13,316 nt of DNA from an uncultured Oscillospiraceae bacterium (GTDB taxonomy: Bacteria > Bacillota > Clostridia > Oscillospirales > Oscillospiraceae), in the NCBI GenBank assembly GCA_910578505.1, contig CAJTPV010000056.1, forward strand, positions 1 to 13,316. Reading direction: 5' to 3'. The number at the start of each line of letters is the position of its first letter. Positions within the stretch are counted from its first letter, which is position 1. The notes under the pieces were generated by a model. That model was not told where the DNA came from. It did no database searches and saw only the letters and a program-made list of their open reading frames with translations. Positions 5,848 to 13,284 of this stretch are shown here, piece after piece. The translations under genes and the position numbers were made by a program.

Positions 5848-7710
5848 TCAGGACAGCTCCGCCTGGCCGGTATACAGCTGATAATATTTGCCGCCCTGGG
5901 CGATCAGATCGGCGTGGTCGCCCCGCTCGATGATCTCGCCCTGCTCCAGGACAATGATGGCCCTGGCGTTGCGCACCGTGCTCAGCCGGTGGGCGATGAC
6001 AAACACCGTCCGGTCCGCCATCAGCTGGTCCATGCCCTTCTCAATGAGCTTCTCCGTCCGGGTGTCGATGGAGCTGGTGGCCTCATCCAGAATCAGCACC
6101 GGCGGGTCCGCCACCGCCGCCCGGGCGATGGCCAGCAGCTGCCGCTCCCCCTGGCTCAGGTTCCCGCCGTCGCCGGTGATCCAGGTGTCGTAGCCCTTGG
6201 GGAGGTGGCGGATAAAGGTGTCCGCATTGGCCAGCCGCGCCGCCGAGCGGACCTCCTCGTCCGTGGCGTCCAGCTTGCCGTAGCGGATGTTGTCGGCGAT
6301 GGTGCCGGTAAAGAGGTGGGTGTCCTGGAGCACGATGCCCAAGCTCCGCCGCAGGCTCTCCTTGCTCAGGTCCCGTACGTCGATGCCGTCGTAGGTGATC
6401 AGGCCGCCCTCGATCTCATAGAACCGGTTGATGAGGTTGGTGATGGTGGTCTTTCCCGCGCCGGTGGAGCCCACAAAGGCGATTTTCTGCCCCGGCTTCG
6501 CGTAGAGGCTGATACCATTGAGAATCGTTTTCTCCGGCACGTAGCGGAAGACCACATCCTTGAACCGCACGTCCCCCCGCAGGGGCGCCAGCGTACCGTC
6601 GGGCCGCTTCCAGGCCCAGCCGTCGCTCCGCTCCGCCGACTCGGTGCAGCCGCCGTCCGGCGTGCGGCGCACATGGACCAGGGTGGTTTTCCCCTCGTCC
6701 ACCTCCGGCGGGGTCTCCATGACCTCGAACACCCGCTCCGCGCCGGCCACCGCCGAGAGCAGATTGTTCACCTGCTGGCTCATCTGGCCGATGGGCTGGC
6801 TCACCTGCCGGGTGTACTGGAGGTACACCAGCAGCGCCCCCAGGTCAAAGCCGGTGACGATGCTCAGCAGCGCCCCCGTGCAGCAGGTCAGGGCGTAGTT
6901 GATGTGGCTGATATTGCCCATGGCCGGCATCATGGCCCCGGCGAAGGACTGGGCGTTGGTGGCGCTGCGCTGGTACGCCTCGTTGCGCCGGTAAAAGCCC
7001 TCCTTGGCCTGGGATTCGTGGTTGAAGACCTTGATGACCTTTTGGCCCTCGATCATCTCCTCAATATAGCCGTTGATGTCGCCCAGGTCCCTCTGCTGGG
7101 CCATGAAGTACCGGCGGCTGCGCCGGCCCACGGTCATGATGACCAGGAACATCAGGCCCAGAGAGAACACGGTCACCAGAAACAGCAGCGGGCTGAGATA
7201 GAGCATCATAGCCACCACGCCCACAAAGGTCAGGCCGTTGGAGACCAGATTCACCAGGCCGTTGTTGAGGATCTCGTTGATCGTCTCGATATCGTTGGTA
7301 TACCGGCTCATCAGCTCGCCGTGGGTATGGGTGTCAAAGTAGCTGAGGGGAAGACCCTGCATTTTGGTGAACAGGTCCTGCCGGATGGCGTGGGTGGTCT
7401 TCTGGGAGATGTGGACCATAATGCGGGTATAGGTGAAGCTGAACAGGGCCGCGCAGATATAGACGCCGGCCATGACCGCCAGCTGTTTGGCCAGGAGCGG
7501 AAAATCGCCGGGAATGATACAGTCGTCGATGAGGGAGCGGAGCATATAGGTGCCGCGGATAGAACACACGGTGTTCATCAGCAGGCACACCGCCACCACC
7601 GCCAGCAGCCACTTCGACCGCCCCACGTAGCGCATCAGTTTACCGATGGTTTTTCCCATATTTTTGGGCTTCTGGTAGCCGGGACCGCCCTTTCCGTGTG
7701 GTTTAGGCAT
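5848..7710 (-). CDS. ABC exporter half-transporter, catalytic subunit
   Basis: The 620-aa protein has an N-terminal six-helix ABC exporter membrane domain (about residues 20-330) and a C-terminal nucleotide-binding domain. The ATP site is intact: Walker A GSTGAGKT with K420, Walker B LILDE with catalytic E543, and switch His H574. Its signature loop is altered to LSQGE instead of LSGGQ. That matches heterodimeric exporters (LmrCD, BmrCD, TM287/288), where this loop faces the degenerate site of the partner. A Trp-rich insertion, about residues 370-390, separates the two domains. ATG 7710 overlaps the upstream gene by 8 nt and has GAGGGGG about 9 nt before it; the open frame further upstream lies inside the partner gene. 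It probably exports drugs, peptides or lipids. No terminator is obvious downstream. Confidence 0.93.
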   Translation of the reverse strand: MPKPHGKGGPGYQKPKNMGKTIGKLMRYVGRSKWLLAVVAVCLLMNTVCSIRGTYMLRSLIDDCIIPGDFPLLAKQLAVMAGVYICAALFSFTYTRIMVHISQKTTHAIRQDLFTKMQGLPLSYFDTHTHGELMSRYTNDIETINEILNNGLVNLVSNGLTFVGVVAMMLYLSPLLFLVTVFSLGLMFLVIMTVGRRSRRYFMAQQRDLGDINGYIEEMIEGQKVIKVFNHESQAKEGFYRRNEAYQRSATNAQSFAGAMMPAMGNISHINYALTCCTGALLSIVTGFDLGALLVYLQYTRQVSQPIGQMSQQVNNLLSAVAGAERVFEVMETPPEVDEGKTTLVHVRRTPDGGCTESAERSDGWAWKRPDGTLAPLRGDVRFKDVVFRYVPEKTILNGISLYAKPGQKIAFVGSTGAGKTTITNLINRFYEIEGGLITYDGIDVRDLSKESLRRSLGIVLQDTHLFTGTIADNIRYGKLDATDEEVRSAARLANADTFIRHLPKGYDTWITGDGGNLSQGERQLLAIARAAVADPPVLILDEATSSIDTRTEKLIEKGMDQLMADRTVFVIAHRLSTVRNARAIIVLEQGEIIERGDHADLIAQGGKYYQLYTGQAELS

Positions 7711-9439
7711 CGATATTCGCCCCCTCCTGCTGTGATAGATAGATATCGCGGTAGATTTCGCTGCCCGCCATGAGCTCCGTATGGGTACCCATCTCCGCAA
7801 TCTGCCCGTCGTCCAGCACCACGATCAGGTCCGCGTCCATGACGGAAATAATGCGCTGGGCAATGATGATCTTCGTCGCGTCCGGCAGCTGCGTCCGGAA
7901 GGCCTGCCGGATCTTGGCGTCTGTGGCGGTGTCCACCGCGCTGGTGCTGTCGTCCAGAATCAGCACCTTTGGCTTTTTCAACAGGGCCCTGGCGATGCAC
8001 AGCCGCTGCTTCTGACCGCCGGACACATTTACGCCGCCCTGGCCCAGGTCCGTCTCATAGCCCTCCGGCATCCGGCGGATGAACTCCGACGCGCAGGCGG
8101 CGTCACAGGCGGCCTCCATCTCCGCGTCCGTGGCGGCAGGATTGCCCCACAGGAGGTTCTCCCGGATGGTACCGGAGAAGAGGGTGTTCTTCTGCAGCAC
8201 CATGGACACCGCGTCCCGCAGGTGCTCCATGGTGTAGTCCTGCACCGGGCGGCCGCCTACGCGGACCGTGCCCGCGTTGACCTCATACAGCCGGGGAATC
8301 AGCTGCACCAGCGTGGACTTGGCAGAGCCGGTGGCCCCGATGATGCCCACCGTGGAGCCGCTCTTGATATGGAGGTCAACGCCTCGTATATTCCAGTCGT
8401 CGGAGTCCTGATTGTATTTAAAATATACATGGTCAAAGTCGATGGAGCCGTCCTGTACCTGCAGGGCTGTGTCGGCGGCGCTGTCGGTGATGTCGGGCTC
8501 CTCCTCCAGGACCTCCAGCACACGCCGGGCGCAGGCGAAGAAGCGGGTCAGGTTCATCATAATCATAGAGATCATGATCAGGCTCATCAACACCTGGGTA
8601 ATATAGGTGAAGAAGGTGGACAGCAGCGCCACCTGCAGCTCCCCCGTCTGCACCATCGGCGCGCCGTACCACATCACCGCGATGATGGCGCCGTAGGTGA
8701 TCAGCATCATCAGCGGCATGTTGATGACCACGAAGCCGAAGGCCTTTTCCGCAATCTCCTTGAGGGCGTCGTTGCGCTTTTTGAATTTGGACTCCTCGTA
8801 GCTCTCCCGGACAAAGGACTTCACCACCCGGATAGCGGACAGGTTTTCCTGCACCACCAGGTTCACGCCGTCTGTCCGCTCCTGGAAGGTGGTGAACAGG
8901 GGGCTGATCTTCGTGATGATGACCACCACCAAAATCAGCAGCAGCGGGATGGCCACCAGGAAGACCCTGGACAGCCGCAAGCTGATGGACGCCGCCAGCA
9001 CCAGCGCGCACACCAGCATCACCGGGGCCCGCACCAGCAGCCGCATACTCATCATCAGCGTCATCTGCATCATGTTGCAGTCGTTGGTCAGGCGGGTGAC
9101 CAGGGAGGCGGTGGAAAATTTCTCGATGTTCCGGAAGGAGTACTCCTGGATCCGCTCGTACTGGGCCCGGCGCAGGTTGGCGCCAAAGCCCTGGCCCGCC
9201 CGTGAGGACAGGAAAGCGGAGGCGATGCCCAGGGACATGGAGATCATCGCCATCACGACCATCAGCGCGCCGCGGGTCAGGATATACCCCGTGTCCCCGG
9301 AGGGGATGCCGGTGTCCACAATGGCGGCCATCACCAGGGGCAGCAGCAGCTCGAATACCGCCTCGCCGCCGGAGCACAGGATGCCCAGCGCGATCCACTG
9401 CCGGTAGCCCTGGGTGTATGGCCAGAGTTTTTTCATCAT
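7703..9439 (-). CDS. ABC exporter half-transporter, degenerate-site subunit
   Basis: This 578-aa partner also has a six-helix membrane domain and a nucleotide-binding domain, but its ATP site is changed at three catalytic places. Walker A reads GATGSAKST, with A373 in place of Gly before K374. The Walker B glutamate is Asp (D496-D497, LILDDSTSAVD). The switch histidine is Gln (Q528, in AQR). Its signature loop VSGGQ is canonical and would complete the working ATP site of the partner. This complementary pattern shows that the two genes encode a heterodimer with one hydrolytic and one regulatory site. The start ATG 9439 overlaps the MarR stop (ATGA), with GAGGT upstream inside that gene, so regulator and exporter are made together. 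Confidence 0.93.
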   Translation of the reverse strand: MMKKLWPYTQGYRQWIALGILCSGGEAVFELLLPLVMAAIVDTGIPSGDTGYILTRGALMVVMAMISMSLGIASAFLSSRAGQGFGANLRRAQYERIQEYSFRNIEKFSTASLVTRLTNDCNMMQMTLMMSMRLLVRAPVMLVCALVLAASISLRLSRVFLVAIPLLLILVVVIITKISPLFTTFQERTDGVNLVVQENLSAIRVVKSFVRESYEESKFKKRNDALKEIAEKAFGFVVINMPLMMLITYGAIIAVMWYGAPMVQTGELQVALLSTFFTYITQVLMSLIMISMIMMNLTRFFACARRVLEVLEEEPDITDSAADTALQVQDGSIDFDHVYFKYNQDSDDWNIRGVDLHIKSGSTVGIIGATGSAKSTLVQLIPRLYEVNAGTVRVGGRPVQDYTMEHLRDAVSMVLQKNTLFSGTIRENLLWGNPAATDAEMEAACDAACASEFIRRMPEGYETDLGQGGVNVSGGQKQRLCIARALLKKPKVLILDDSTSAVDTATDAKIRQAFRTQLPDATKIIIAQRIISVMDADLIVVLDDGQIAEMGTHTELMAGSEIYRDIYLSQQEGANIDA

Positions 9440-9882
9440 GCTTTGTTTACCTCGTTTTCTAAGTCTGCGATAATACGGGAGAGCATATCCCCCAATTGGG
9501 CCTGCTCCCCCTCTGTCAGGACGGCGCAGAGCCGCCGGTTGGTCTCCTCCAGGGAGGCGCGGAAGGCCTCCACCTTCTCCCGGCCCGCCTCCGTCAGGCT
9601 CACCAGGCGGCAGCGTCCGTCCAGGGGACTGGCCCGGCGGGAGAGGTAGCCTTTTTCCTCCAGGCGGCTGACGATCCCGTTGACGGTGGAGGGCCGCAGG
9701 CGCAGCTCACGCTCCAGCTCCCGCTGGTTGACCGCCTCCCGGCAGCAGGAGAGATAGACCAGCGTCCGCGTCTGCACAGGGGTCACATCATAGCCCTTCC
9801 GCCGCAGCAGGTTTACGCCGTACTGCCGCCCCAAGTGGCCGCAGCAGGCCAGCAGGCGTCCTAAGTCCTGGGGATCATCCAT
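9436..9882 (-). CDS. MarR-family transcriptional regulator
   Basis: The 148-aa protein has the MarR winged-helix fold. The helix-turn-helix is around VNQRELERELRLRPSTVNGIVSRLEEKGYL, followed by a wing RRASPLDGRCRLVSLTEAG and a C-terminal dimerisation helix. It is first in a three-gene operon with the ABC exporter, overlapping it by 4 nt, the usual layout for a ligand-responsive repressor of a multidrug exporter. The start is firm: AAGGAGG lies 7 nt before ATG 9882. The first 30 residues hold two cysteines (CC) and there are two more near the HTH (SCCRE), which could make it redox-sensitive; this is only an inference. Its own promoter carries a palindrome likely to be its operator. Confidence 0.93.
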   Translation of the reverse strand: MDDPQDLGRLLACCGHLGRQYGVNLLRRKGYDVTPVQTRTLVYLSCCREAVNQRELERELRLRPSTVNGIVSRLEEKGYLSRRASPLDGRCRLVSLTEAGREKVEAFRASLEETNRRLCAVLTEGEQAQLGDMLSRIIADLENEVNKA

Positions 9883-9910
9883 TTCTTCACCTCCTTGGCA
9901 GGGAATAAAT

Positions 9911-9950
9911 TTAGCATGCTAACTATACGACGGCTGCCGGAAAATGTCAA
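9911..9950 (-). promoter_or_regulatory. marR-exporter promoter with palindromic operator
   Basis: On the minus strand, TTGACA (9950-9945), a 17-nt spacer and TATAGT (9927-9922) form a strong promoter. The perfect palindrome TTAGCATGCTAA (9911-9922) begins at the last base of the -10 and covers the start site. A dimeric MarR protein bound there would block RNA polymerase, so autorepression is the natural reading. Confidence 0.8.
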
Positions 9951-10118
9951 CAGGAAACAGGGCGTGAAATTGTGAACTTTTTTCTGCCGGAACAGACGGC
10001 GCGGTGGCGGGACGTCCTCGCGGAGGGGCGGCCGGAAGATACGGGGGACCCTTCTCCAGGGAATTTGAATGGTCTTTTAACCCGCTGTGAACTTTCCGTG
10101 AATTGTCCCGCGGGGCTG

Positions 10119-10147
10119 TTGACTTCTTGGGAAGGATGTACTATGAT
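10119..10147 (+). promoter_or_regulatory. Promoter of a short intergenic RNA
   Basis: TTGACT (10119-10124), a 17-nt spacer and TATGAT (10142-10147) give a good sigma-A promoter with a start near 10154. No ribosome site or gene follows before the hairpin terminator 45 nt on. Between 9951 and 10118 I see nothing else firm, only TGTGAACTTT repeated at 9971 and 10086. Confidence 0.65.
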
Positions 10148-10153
10148 GGCATT

Positions 10154-10240
10154 GTTCAGAAATGAATTTCTCTTTTCTCCCTCTCTCTTTTCTTACCAGC
10201 AAAAAGCGCCGGCGCCCATTCGGGTCCGGCGCTTTTTGCT
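10154..10240 (+). ncRNA. Putative small RNA with C/U-rich linker
   Basis: A transcript of about 87 nt is bounded by the promoter at 10119-10147 and the terminator at 10198-10240. It would have a 5' hairpin (AGAAA/TTTCT), an unstructured tract of almost only C and U (about 10168-10194) and a terminator stem. C/U-rich linkers with UCCC are typical of Firmicute small RNAs that block purine-rich Shine-Dalgarno sites. ATGs near the start lack ribosome sites, so it is unlikely to be coding. No Rfam family is recognised. Confidence 0.45.
10198..10240. terminator. Bidirectional terminator after the integrase gene
   Basis: AGCAAAAAGCGCCGG (10198-10212) pairs perfectly with CCGGCGCTTTTTGCT (10226-10240), with a CCC/GGG pair in the loop. 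It ends the small RNA rightwards and the integrase mRNA leftwards, 20 nt after the integrase stop. Confidence 0.85.
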
Positions 10241-10260
10241 GCCTTGGCTTCGTATGGGGG

Positions 10261-11421
10261 TCAGAGCGGTACGCGGTCCCCGCCGCTGTCAATGGCTTTG
10301 CCCACCTCCTGCACCACCGTCAGATGGGTCTCGTCAAACAGATGCATGTAGATCTGCGTGGTAGTGTTGGTGCTGCTGTGGCCCAGAGCCTTGCTGATAC
10401 CAAAGAGAGGGACGTTGCGGCTGTTGGCGATACTGGCGAAGCTGTGGCGCAGACCGTGCAGAGTCACATAGGGCAGCTCTGTCCTGGCCAGCACCCGCTG
10501 CAGCCGGTTGCTCAGATAGTCCGCCTGGTAGGGCTGGCCGCCGTCGTGGCAGATGACAAAGCCCTGGTCGTCGTAGGCATCCCCCAGCTGTGCGATCTCC
10601 AGCTCCCGCTGCCGCCAGAGGCGCTCCATCAGCTCCTCCATGTCCGCCAGGCCCCGGTATCCCAGGCGGCGGACCGAGGAGCGGTTTTTCGTGCCCTTGT
10701 CCACCGACCGCCCATTGACCGCCGTGCGGGCCTCCACGATGGTGATGACCCGGTTCTCCAGGTCCACATGGCTCCACTTCAGGCCGCAGATCTCGCTGCG
10801 CCGCAGGCCCATGTACCCGGCCAGCTTCACCACGGGCTCCAGGCTTGTCCCGGCCAGAATCTCAAAGAGCTTGGACATGGTCTCGCTGTCATAGTAGTGG
10901 TGGACAGGGCGGCTGGAGGAGGGCGGGTCCACCTGCTCCGCCACGTTGCGGGCCACCAGCTCCTGACGGCGGGCGTGCTCCAGGGCGTTGTGCAGCACGC
11001 CGTGGTGCTTGCGGACGGTGTTGTTGCACAGGCCCTCCGCCTGCTTGCGGTTGAGGTACTGCTGCACCTGGGCGGCGGTGAGCTCCGTCAGGCGGATGCG
11101 GCCCAGGGCCGGTGAGAGGTGGTTGCGGATAATCATGTTGTACCCGTGGACCGTGCTGGCGGTGCGGCTGGGGGTAATGACCTGCTCCAGCCAGTAGGTC
11201 AGCCACTGGCCGACAGTCAGCGTGTCGGTGTTCTTGTTCTGGGAGAGGATCTTTCCGGCGTTGTGACTGTCCAGCGCCTGGATCGCCAGCTCCATGGTGG
11301 GGAAGCAGCGGACGGTGCGCTTGGCCGGACCGCCGCTTTTCGGGCGGCTGCGCAGGGTGACGTAATAGCTGCGGCGCTGGGTGTCGTAGGCGATGTTGGG
11401 GATGATGGTTTTACGGGACAT
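10261..11421 (-). CDS. Tyrosine recombinase / phage-type integrase
   Basis: The 386-aa protein is a three-domain site-specific recombinase. Residues 1-60 form an AP2-like arm-binding domain, about 68-165 the SAM-like core-binding domain (LTVGQWLTYWLEQ), and 172-375 the catalytic domain. The catalytic set is complete: R207 (GLRRSEI), K245, H322-x2-R325 (LHGLRHSF), H348 (LGHSS) and nucleophile Y358 (TQIYMHL). It resembles integrases of Firmicute prophages and conjugative elements. ATG 11421 has AGAGAGG 8 nt upstream; the frame stays open to 11550, but that part crosses the promoter. No excisionase, relaxase or phage gene is beside it; both neighbours are chromosomal functions. It may be a remnant or the end gene of an element, but I found no convincing attachment repeats. 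Confidence 0.95.
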   Translation of the reverse strand: MSRKTIIPNIAYDTQRRSYYVTLRSRPKSGGPAKRTVRCFPTMELAIQALDSHNAGKILSQNKNTDTLTVGQWLTYWLEQVITPSRTASTVHGYNMIIRNHLSPALGRIRLTELTAAQVQQYLNRKQAEGLCNNTVRKHHGVLHNALEHARRQELVARNVAEQVDPPSSSRPVHHYYDSETMSKLFEILAGTSLEPVVKLAGYMGLRRSEICGLKWSHVDLENRVITIVEARTAVNGRSVDKGTKNRSSVRRLGYRGLADMEELMERLWRQRELEIAQLGDAYDDQGFVICHDGGQPYQADYLSNRLQRVLARTELPYVTLHGLRHSFASIANSRNVPLFGISKALGHSSTNTTTQIYMHLFDETHLTVVQEVGKAIDSGGDRVPL

Positions 11422-11480
11422 AAGAAGTACCTCTCTTTCTTTTTTCGACAGATTTGGTAGAATCTGCCTGTATGAGAAAT

Positions 11481-11510
11481 ACGTTACAACTGAATGGAGA
11501 AATTTGTCAA
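11481..11510 (-). promoter_or_regulatory. Possible integrase promoter
   Basis: A perfect TTGACA (11510-11505) is followed after 18 nt by TAACGT (11486-11481), a weak -10. The start would be near 11474, giving a leader of about 50 nt. The weak -10 fits low expression. Confidence 0.4.
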
Positions 11511-11554
11511 GTAAATGTAGTTTTTGGTCAATCAATGGACTTTTTCCCAAAGAA

Positions 11555-11597
11555 AAAACACTGCGGGTAAAATAAGCGCAGTGTTTTGACTTTTTTT
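11555..11597. terminator. Bidirectional terminator between yqeB and the integrase gene
   Basis: AAAACACTGCG (11555-11565) pairs with CGCAGTGTTTT (11577-11587). Leftwards the stem is followed by TTTTTTCTTT; rightwards by GAC and seven Ts (11591-11597). Its main role is to end the yqeC-yqeB mRNA, separating it from the integrase. The rest of the 11422-11659 gap is AT-rich and shows no gene. Confidence 0.8.
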
Positions 11598-11659
11598 ACT
11601 GGAATCCTGGAATATCCGGCTTCAATTTTGTACATTAGTCATCTGGCATGGTTTTCTTT

Positions 11660-12457
11660 TCATATAAGATCCCGGCGTTCTCGGGTGAAATGCAGGATAG
11701 CCTCCAGGACGCCGCCCCCTACAGCCAAGGCTTTATCGGAGACGAAGCGGCAGTGCTCCGGCTGGCAGCGCGGGTCCACGTCGCCGCACTTCATGCCGGC
11801 AGTCACCGGGACGCCGTCTGCCAGCAGTCCCCGCAGCGTGCCGCCAATCGTGCAGCGCATGGGTACGCCGTTGACAGTGCCGGCGATCTCTCCGGCGGCC
11901 GCCTGGCAGCCGATTTCCAGCGCGCCATGGAAGAGGCCGTCCGCCGGGGCGCGCAGTACCCGTTCCCCGGCAAAGCCGCCGATCAGGCCGGGGATGGCGG
12001 TGTTGGGGAGGGCGGAGCCGCTGTAGATTGTCCGGCCCAGATAATGCCCCCGCATGGTTTCGACCACCGCGTGGCAGTCAACACCGGCAGTAAAGCCAGG
12101 GCCTGCCGCGACCACCACGGGAGCCATGTCGATAGAGGTGCCCAGGTTCCGTTTCGCAAGGATGGCGTCGACAACGGCATCGGGCTCCAGAGCCGGTACG
12201 CACAGAGCAGACGGGTCGACCAGTACGGGGATGATGCCATGCTCCAGCAGGTCTGGAATTTCTTCCACATCTGTGCGCCGGGCTGTGACGCCTTCCACCG
12301 CAGTTTCCCCCAGGCGGACGGCCTCAGAGAAGCACACGGTGCGGCGGATAGAGGTGGGGGAGGGGACTTCACAGATGACGACATCCATTCCGGCGCGATA
12401 GAGCCGGAGCGCGATGCCGGAGGCAATGTCCCCTCCGCCGCGTATTACGATAAGCAT
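11660..12457 (-). CDS. yqeB: Selenium-dependent molybdenum hydroxylase accessory protein YqeB
   Basis: The 265-aa protein matches the EF2563/YqeB family, found with selenium-dependent molybdenum hydroxylases such as xanthine dehydrogenase and purine hydroxylase. It starts with a Rossmann-like nucleotide-binding segment, VIRGGGDIASGIALRL. Later conserved patches include VVVAAGPGFTAGVDCHAVVET, GLIGGFAGERVLRAP and DVDPR. The family is thought to help maturation of the selenium-containing molybdenum cofactor; the reaction is not settled. ATG 12457 has GGAGG 9 nt upstream and overlaps the yqeC stop by 13 nt. The open frame continues to 12547, but that part is within yqeC and lacks family similarity. 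No hydroxylase subunits are in this window. Confidence 0.88.
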   Translation of the reverse strand: MLIVIRGGGDIASGIALRLYRAGMDVVICEVPSPTSIRRTVCFSEAVRLGETAVEGVTARRTDVEEIPDLLEHGIIPVLVDPSALCVPALEPDAVVDAILAKRNLGTSIDMAPVVVAAGPGFTAGVDCHAVVETMRGHYLGRTIYSGSALPNTAIPGLIGGFAGERVLRAPADGLFHGALEIGCQAAAGEIAGTVNGVPMRCTIGGTLRGLLADGVPVTAGMKCGDVDPRCQPEHCRFVSDKALAVGGGVLEAILHFTRERRDLI

Positions 12458-13119
12458 GTCCAGGTTCCTCCTTTCAGCGACCCCGCAAAGACCGGCCAGG
12501 GCAGAAGGGATGCCAGCAGTCTGGCCTGGTCCGCGGCGCTGCTGCATTCAACTTGGTTGATAAATATTTTGCCGCCCGGATTTTCGTGCAGCAGCACGGA
12601 CGCCACGTGCTGCGCTGTGACTGGAGTCTGGGGCGAGATGTCTGCCAGGGAGCAGAAAAGGTCCGGGCGGTGGACAACCTCCCAGGCAGGGCGGTGGAAG
12701 CCAGAGGCTCCGAGCAGGAGTATGGTTTGAGCGGTACCGGGCGGGACGACAGGCTCGTGGGGCAGATGGGCCTTGAGGGGAAGGCCGCGGGAGCCATCGG
12801 CCTCCACCAGGACGTAGTCCGCCAGTTCCGCAAGGCGGCGGATGGGGATGAGGGGGGCGGTGAGTTTGTTGTGTTCGGCGGGAGTTCCGATGCAGAGGCA
12901 GCGATGGCGGCGCAGGGCAGAGGATAGGGTTTGACAAGTGGGGACGGTAGTGAGGAGGGGAATGTGTGCGGGCGGACGGATATGTGTGGTGGTAGTGCAG
13001 AGGACTGTACCGAACAGTTGAAGTTCGTTGGCGAGGAGATAGAGGGCGGTTGTTTTGCCGCCGGAGCCGGTGAGGGCTGTGATGCCGGGGCGGATGGAGA
13101 GCAGTTCAGTGAGTTTCAT
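12445..13119 (-). CDS. yqeC: Selenium-dependent hydroxylase accessory protein YqeC
   Basis: The 224-aa protein carries a P-loop near its N-terminus (LTGSGGKTTALYLLA, about residues 16-30), then CTTTTHI and VLVEADGSRGLPLKAH, the strongest family signature. This is the YqeC family, a predicted nucleotide-binding protein tied by comparative genomics to the labile selenium cofactor of molybdenum hydroxylases. It overlaps yqeB, so both are made from one mRNA. ATG 13119 has no clear Shine-Dalgarno, but the P-loop begins so soon after it that a later start would destroy the fold. The C-terminal end (KGGTWTCLS) is encoded across the yqeB ribosome site. Confidence 0.88.
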   Translation of the reverse strand: MKLTELLSIRPGITALTGSGGKTTALYLLANELQLFGTVLCTTTTHIRPPAHIPLLTTVPTCQTLSSALRRHRCLCIGTPAEHNKLTAPLIPIRRLAELADYVLVEADGSRGLPLKAHLPHEPVVPPGTAQTILLLGASGFHRPAWEVVHRPDLFCSLADISPQTPVTAQHVASVLLHENPGGKIFINQVECSSAADQARLLASLLPWPVFAGSLKGGTWTCLS

Positions 13120-13163
13120 ATGGCAGTATTTTATGGGTGGTTGGTGGTACTGGCAGTGGGATT

Positions 13164-13191
13164 ATTATACCATTTGCGGGGGAAATTGCAA
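13164..13191 (-). promoter_or_regulatory. Promoter of the yqeC-yqeB operon
   Basis: A perfect TATAAT (13169-13164) lies 16 nt after TTGCAA (13191-13186) on the minus strand. Transcription would begin near 13157, about 38 nt before the yqeC start. Confidence 0.6.
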
Positions 13192-13284
13192 GAATTATTC
13201 CGGCGTGAGAAGAGAGGCGTTTGGGGGCGAAAAAGTTGAAAATAAAACGTAGAAAAGGCCCGTATCAATCCCCTGAGGCGAAAT

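Noticed and set aside
5914..7773. 619-codon plus-strand frame opposite the ABC exporter.
   Set aside because: His/Gln/Val-rich shadow with no domains; the minus strand holds unambiguous Walker and signature motifs.
7781..9205. 474-codon plus-strand frame opposite the second ABC subunit.
   Set aside because: Same antisense-shadow composition; no start signals.
9972..10364. 130-codon plus-strand frame across the intergenic region.
   Set aside because: No ribosome site, crosses a terminator hairpin and runs into the integrase gene.
11422..11550. N-terminal extension of the integrase frame.
   Set aside because: It lacks a ribosome site and covers the likely promoter; the family domain begins just after ATG 11421.
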